Part shown: positions 60,421 through 64,000 of the stretch, one piece after another
Layout: each line of letters begins with the position of its first letter
Numbering within the stretch: position 1 is the first letter of the stretch
NCBI RefSeq assembly: GCF_018129385.1
Contig: NZ_JAFCLN010000006.1
Coordinates: forward strand, 124,001-188,000
Reading direction: 5' to 3'
DNA: 64,000 bases
Origin: Bradyrhizobium lablabi
Lineage (GTDB): Bacteria > Pseudomonadota > Alphaproteobacteria > Rhizobiales > Xanthobacteraceae
Made by a program: the position numbers and the translations under genes
Notes under the pieces: model-generated
The model's input: only the letters and a program-made list of their open reading frames with translations
Databases searched by the model: none
What the model was told of the DNA's origin: nothing

Positions 60421-60434
60421 ACCGGAGATCTCCC

Positions 60435-61544
60435 GTGGATCGGAACCGAACGGATTCTCGCGTACCTGCGCTCGACCTTCTGCGTCTGGCGGCCGTCGGC
60501 GCGGTCGTGCTGTATCACTACGGCTTCTGGGGACCAACCGCGCACAACGTGCCTCAAGTCGCGCTGCCGGCGCTGGCGCCGATCGCTCAGTACGGATTTC
60601 TCGGCGTGCCGGTCTTCTTCGCCATCAGCGGCTTCGTCATTGCCTACTCGGCAGAAGGGCGGACGCCCGTCAGCTTCGCCATTGCGCGCTTCAGCCGTAT
60701 CTATCCGACCTTCATCCTCTGCATGACGCTGACATTCGCGGCGATTGCGCTGTTCGGCGCCGGTCATTTCCACGTGATGGCCGCACAGTGGCTCGCCAAC
60801 CTGTTCATCGCGGCGCCGATGCTGGGCCAGCCCTATGTGGACACATCCTATTGGTCGCTGGTGATCGAAGTCGTATTTTACGCCTGGGTCGCAGCGCTCA
60901 TGGCGTTCGGACTGTTCCCGCGACGACTCGACGCGATCATTGTGGTGTGGCTGGCGATCACCTTCGCCAATGAGCTCACGATCGACGCGCCGATTTTCGA
61001 AAAGCTGTTCATGGCCGACGACAGCGGCTTCTTTGTGGTCGGCCTGCTGATCTATCAACACTACCGGGGACGACGCGACGCGCGCCTTTGGGTGCTATCG
61101 GCACTGGCGCTGGGAACGGCCATCTTCCAGGCGCTGCATAAACTCGAGCGGCTCGGTGTGCATACCGGGAGTTCTTTCGATCCGGCGATCGTTGCTGCCA
61201 TCTGCGTCGTCTCACTCGGCCTCGTGTTTCTCGCGACCCGCATCAAACACGTTCCGCTTCCAGGCGCGATCGTTTTGGCGGCCGGCGGCGTTACCTACCC
61301 GCTCTACCTGCTTCACATGCAATTGGGGTACGTGCTTCTTGCAGCAATGCCCGCAGGTCACATGGTGCTCGCGACAATCGCGGTCATTGCCGGAACGGTC
61401 TTACTGGCCTTTCTTGTCTGGAGAGTTTTTGAACAGCCCATGGACCGGATGGTCAGGCTCAAGCTGAACGGGTTCGCGGACAAGGCCTACCGGCATCAGG
61501 CTCTCACGACGATCCGTCTTCGCGTCGCAGACCCTCCTCCTTGA
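60435..61544 (+). CDS. Acyltransferase family 3 membrane protein
   Basis: A 369-residue protein with about ten membrane helices. It starts at GTG with GGAGA upstream: VPALDLLRLAAVGAVVLYHY, where the His of the acyltransferase-3 motif (LYHY) lies. GFLGVPVFFAISGFVIAYS and FAIARFSRIYPTFIL are family hallmarks, as is TSYWSLVIEVVFY. Such enzymes O-acetylate or acylate surface polysaccharides. It might modify the polymer of the glucan operon, but that gene cluster is 42 kb away, so the link is speculative. Confidence 0.85.
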   Translation: MDRNRTDSRVPALDLLRLAAVGAVVLYHYGFWGPTAHNVPQVALPALAPIAQYGFLGVPVFFAISGFVIAYSAEGRTPVSFAIARFSRIYPTFILCMTLTFAAIALFGAGHFHVMAAQWLANLFIAAPMLGQPYVDTSYWSLVIEVVFYAWVAALMAFGLFPRRLDAIIVVWLAITFANELTIDAPIFEKLFMADDSGFFVVGLLIYQHYRGRRDARLWVLSALALGTAIFQALHKLERLGVHTGSSFDPAIVAAICVVSLGLVFLATRIKHVPLPGAIVLAAGGVTYPLYLLHMQLGYVLLAAMPAGHMVLATIAVIAGTVLLAFLVWRVFEQPMDRMVRLKLNGFADKAYRHQALTTIRLRVADPPP

Positions 61545-61653
61545 GCGCATACAGCGTGCAGGTGTTTGGACAATACCCGTCTCGCCTGGACTCCCTGCCG
61601 CGGGCGAAATCATGGGCACAGCGCGGGCCCGCCGTGCATGTACCGCATACCCG

Positions 61654-61935
61654 TTACAAATCGTGCAGCACGTCGGGATGCTGCCTCGCGATCGCCTCTT
61701 CCGTGAGATTGAACTGGGCCAGGCGCTTTTTCAGCAGTCCTTCGCTTTCGCTGTTGGCGCAGAGCGCAAACAATTCCGGACGGGAAAGACCGAGGTCATG
61801 GGCAATCTCGCCGACCTGCCGGTCGTCCAGACGGCGCAGCTCCGACGTCCTCGCGGAGAGCGTTGCAAGCTGCTTCACGCGCGCGATCAGACGGCCGATG
61901 ACGGGAAATTCCTGAATGCGTGACGATGTACCCAT
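61654..61935 (-). CDS. DUF6455 family protein
   Basis: A 93-residue protein MGTSSRIQEFPVIGRLIARV followed by RRLDDRQVGEIAHDLGLSRP, FALCANSESEGLLKKRLAQF and IARQHPDVLHDL. This is the DUF6455 pattern. GAAGGT precedes the ATG. No function is known. It is downstream of a small membrane protein gene (10-base gap), probably one transcript. Confidence 0.72.
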   Translation of the reverse strand: MGTSSRIQEFPVIGRLIARVKQLATLSARTSELRRLDDRQVGEIAHDLGLSRPELFALCANSESEGLLKKRLAQFNLTEEAIARQHPDVLHDL

Positions 61936-61945
61936 GGCGGCACCT

Positions 61946-62089
61946 TCAGAAGCTGCGGCGTTTGATTTTTTCGGTGTCACCGGCAGGTGACATTGTTCGC
62001 GTGCGGCGATCACCCCAGTACAGGACCGAGGCGAAGATCGCGAACACTCCAATGACGGCTACGGAGAGGATCAGGGATTCGACCGGCAT
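61946..62089 (-). CDS. Small single-helix membrane protein (47 aa)
   Basis: Reads MPVESLILSVAVIGVFAIFA, SVLYWGDRRTRTMSPAGDTE, KIKRRSF. One helix (6-24) is followed by a basic cytosolic tail. GGAGG lies six bases before the ATG, a strong site. Ten bases separate its stop from the DUF6455 start. A frame opening further upstream is spurious. Confidence 0.65.
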   Translation of the reverse strand: MPVESLILSVAVIGVFAIFASVLYWGDRRTRTMSPAGDTEKIKRRSF

Positions 62090-62246
62090 CGCAAACCTCC
62101 TTTGGCTTCGGCACCAACGTGGCACGGAAGGCTGCTTCGGTTTTTGAGCTGCATCAAATTTGCGCCTGCCCCGTTGATTGACCCAGATCAATGAGGCGCG
62201 TGCAAACCGTGGGAGAATGAAGGCGCCCGAACAAACAGAGCATACG

Positions 62247-62561
62247 ATGCGGATTTTTCCCGGTTGCCTCGCCGCCAGTCTTGCCTTGACCAATGCCGCC
62301 ATGGCGCTCAGCCCGGCCGAGCAGCGAGGCAAGAATTTCGTCCTCACCAACTGCTCGCGCTGCCACGCCGTGGACAAGGTGTCGGACAGCCCGCTGAAGA
62401 TCGCCCCACCGTTCCGCGACCTGCATCTCAAATACCCGGTCGAAACGCTCCAGGAGTCGCTGGCGGAGGGCATCTATACCGGCCACCCCACCATGCCCGT
62501 GTTCAGGCTCGAGCCTGACCAGATCAACGACGTGCTGTCCTATCTGAAGAGCCTGGAATAG
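62247..62561 (+). CDS. Small periplasmic monohaem cytochrome c
   Basis: A 104-residue protein with signal peptide MRIFPGCLAASLALTNAAMA. The haem site is NCSRCHAVD, and the distal Met is probably in HPTMPVFRL. The C-terminus INDVLSYLKSLE is a class I cytochrome c helix. It probably shuttles electrons in the periplasm. I chose the ATG opening the signal; an ATG 30 bases upstream is too close to GGGAGA. Confidence 0.83.
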   Translation: MRIFPGCLAASLALTNAAMALSPAEQRGKNFVLTNCSRCHAVDKVSDSPLKIAPPFRDLHLKYPVETLQESLAEGIYTGHPTMPVFRLEPDQINDVLSYLKSLE

Positions 62562-62589
62562 GGCGCCACACGGCGTCGGCCGCGCAGCT

Positions 62590-64000
62590 CTAGCGATCGA
62601 GCGGCAGTGTCACAACCAAAAGGTCACCCTGGTCCGGATCGGGCTCGACCTTGAAGCCGAGATGCCTGCACATCTGGACCATCGTGGTATTGTCCCGCAG
62701 CACCTGGCCGACGATCTGCTTCAGGCCTTCGGACCTCGCGTATTCGATCAGGAGCTGCATCAGCGCCCAGCCGAGCCCCCTGCCCTTCAGGTCGGAACGC
62801 AGCAGGATGGCATATTCCCCGGTCTCGTAGATCGAGTCCGAGTGCAGCCGCACGACGCCGGCGAGTTCGCCGCTCGCCTCGTCGAAAGCGACGAATGCCA
62901 TGGCGCGGGCGTAGTCGAGCTGGGTCAGCCGCGCGATGAACTGGTGCGAGAAATGCTTCATCGGCGCGAGGAAGCGCAGCCGCCGATCCTCCATGGTGAC
63001 GTGCGTAATGAATTCGTGGATCAGCGGCTCGTCCTCGGGCCGTATCGGCCGCGTCAGGATGCGCCAGTCATCCTTCAGGACGAGGCGGCGCACCCACTCG
63101 GCCGGATAGGGCTTCACCGCGAAGTACGCATTGCCGGGGCCGGCGAACCTGCGGCTGGGCGCAGCGACCGCCACCCGTGCATCTACCGCCAGGACGCCGG
63201 AAGCATCCGCGAGCAACGGGTTGATATCGAGCCCAGCCACCTCAGGCAGATCGGCCGCGAGCTGCGCCAGCTTTACCAGCGTCAGCGCGACGGCATCTTC
63301 CTTGACCGCCGGCACGTCACGATAGGCGGCAAGCAATCGCGACACCCTGGTCCGCGCGATCAGGGCGCGCGCCAGCGACAGGTCGAGCGGCGGCAAGGCC
63401 AGCGCCTTGTCGTTGATGATCTCCACCGCCGTGCCGCCACGTCCGAATACCACCACGGGACCGAAGGTCGGGTCTTCAGCGATGCCCAGGATGAGTTCGC
63501 GCGCCTTGACTCGCAATATCATCGGCTGCACCAGCACGCCCGCGATTTTCGCATCCGGCCGCCGCGCTTTGGCGCGGGCCAGGATCTCCGTGGCGGCCGC
63601 CCGGACTTCATCCTCGGTAGCAAGGTTGAGCAGGACGCCGCCGACATCGGATTTGTGCGTGATGTCGCGTGACAGCACTTTCAGCACCACCTTGCTGCCT
63701 TGCGCGAAGAAGGATTTGGCGAGGGTGACCGCCTGCCCGGCATCGGACGCCTCCAGCGCCGGCACCATGTCGATCCGGTACGCATCGAACAACCGCTTCA
63801 CTTCGACGGGATCGAGCCAGCGCCTTCCCTCTGCAACGGCGGCCTGCACGATGCCGCGCGCCGCATCGACGTCGGGCACGAAGTCGGCAGGCAGGCTCGG
63901 CGGCACCGCCGACAGCGCTTCGACGGCCTCGCGATGTTTCACCAGATGCATGAAACCGCGCACCGCATCGCCCTCGGTCGCAAAGTTCGGAATACCGGCA
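62590..64000 (-). CDS. Pat-type protein acetyltransferase: acyl-CoA synthetase (NDP-forming)-like domains fused to GNAT (partial)
   Basis: The gene runs off the right edge; about 470 C-terminal residues are visible. The upstream edge reads AGIPNFATEGDAVRGFMHLV, the end of the CoA-ligase part, so the reading frame continues. An ATP-grasp domain follows (PVEVKRLFDAYRIDMVPALE, VVLKVLSRDITHKSDVGGVL, FGRGGTAVEII). The last 160 residues are a GNAT (LRSDLKGRGLGWALMQLLIE, QVLRDNTTMVQMCRHLGF). The combination is that of the Pat/YfiQ protein lysine acetyltransferases, which control acetyl-CoA synthetase. Confidence 0.88.
   Translation of the reverse strand, partial: AGIPNFATEGDAVRGFMHLVKHREAVEALSAVPPSLPADFVPDVDAARGIVQAAVAEGRRWLDPVEVKRLFDAYRIDMVPALEASDAGQAVTLAKSFFAQGSKVVLKVLSRDITHKSDVGGVLLNLATEDEVRAAATEILARAKARRPDAKIAGVLVQPMILRVKARELILGIAEDPTFGPVVVFGRGGTAVEIINDKALALPPLDLSLARALIARTRVSRLLAAYRDVPAVKEDAVALTLVKLAQLAADLPEVAGLDINPLLADASGVLAVDARVAVAAPSRRFAGPGNAYFAVKPYPAEWVRRLVLKDDWRILTRPIRPEDEPLIHEFITHVTMEDRRLRFLAPMKHFSHQFIARLTQLDYARAMAFVAFDEASGELAGVVRLHSDSIYETGEYAILLRSDLKGRGLGWALMQLLIEYARSEGLKQIVGQVLRDNTTMVQMCRHLGFKVEPDPDQGDLLVVTLPLDR

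Noticed and set aside
1..64000. tRNA, rRNA or insertion sequence
   Set aside because: No cloverleaf-like TTCGANTC with acceptor pairing, no rRNA segments and no transposase motifs were noticed on reading; this is a by-eye result.

Overview
The window is a high-GC chromosomal segment that looks like Bradyrhizobium or a close relative in the alphaproteobacterial family Nitrobacteraceae. Evidence is the alphaproteobacterial gene order (zapA, 6S RNA and 5-formyl-THF cyclo-ligase; ruvC-ruvA-ruvB), families typical of the group (DUF1465, DUF1192, DUF4164, DUF6455), and many palindromic intergenic repeats of the kinds common in bradyrhizobial genomes. No tRNA, rRNA, CRISPR array, transposase, integrase or phage gene was seen. 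The content reads as mostly core chromosome with a few accessory operons.

Layout. 1-5.8 kb: the end of cobT, an exported ClpP-fold protein, an ECF42 sigma factor operon (YCII, sigma, DoxX, SRPBCC, VOC) and a GhrA-like reductase. 5.9-11.2 kb: a beta-barrel-like protein, a divergent TetR/GST pair around a perfect operator palindrome, a YbgC thioesterase, a Tat-exported phosphoesterase and an internally duplicated unknown protein. 11.3-13.8 kb: ruvC-ruvA-(NIPSNAP)-ruvB. 14.2-18.8 kb: a three-gene exopolysaccharide operon (HlyD-type adaptor, exported alpha/alpha-barrel protein, processive GT2 synthase) resembling the rhizobial BgsB/BgsA mixed-linkage beta-glucan system. 18.9-26.8 kb: yebC, a soluble chemoreceptor, a molybdenum oxidoreductase with its triheme cytochrome, and PPK2.

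26.9-30.1 kb: an exported protein, a YmdB-type phosphoesterase, 5-formyl-THF cyclo-ligase, 6S RNA, zapA and DUF4164. 30.4-39.1 kb: central carbon genes tkt, gap, pgk, class II aldolase and class I aldolase, then a ThiE-like protein and a Sel1-repeat protein. 39.2-45.9 kb: suhB, an RND efflux pair and a cyclopropane fatty acid synthase-like gene behind a tiny coupled ORF. 46.1-51.9 kb: a MotA/MotB-like pair split by a VOC gene, a GNAT, an MsbA-like ABC exporter and rpmE. 52.0-57.3 kb: DUF1465, an orphan terminator with an unassigned transcript, DUF1192, a quinone oxidoreductase and a membrane GGDEF-EAL protein. 57.3-58.2 kb is a repeat-rich non-coding block. 58.3-64.0 kb: PadR with ChrA around a 21-bp palindrome, an acyltransferase-3 protein, DUF6455 with a small membrane protein, a cytochrome c, and a Pat-type acetyltransferase that runs off the window.

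The strongest candidate for a less-described system is the glucan-synthase-like operon at 14.2-18.8 kb. Its synthase has complete catalytic motifs, its C-terminal domain lacks an obvious PilZ signature, and an extra exported barrel protein is encoded between adaptor and synthase. A c-di-GMP phosphodiesterase candidate is also encoded in the window. Function calls rest on motif recognition by eye; no database search was run.
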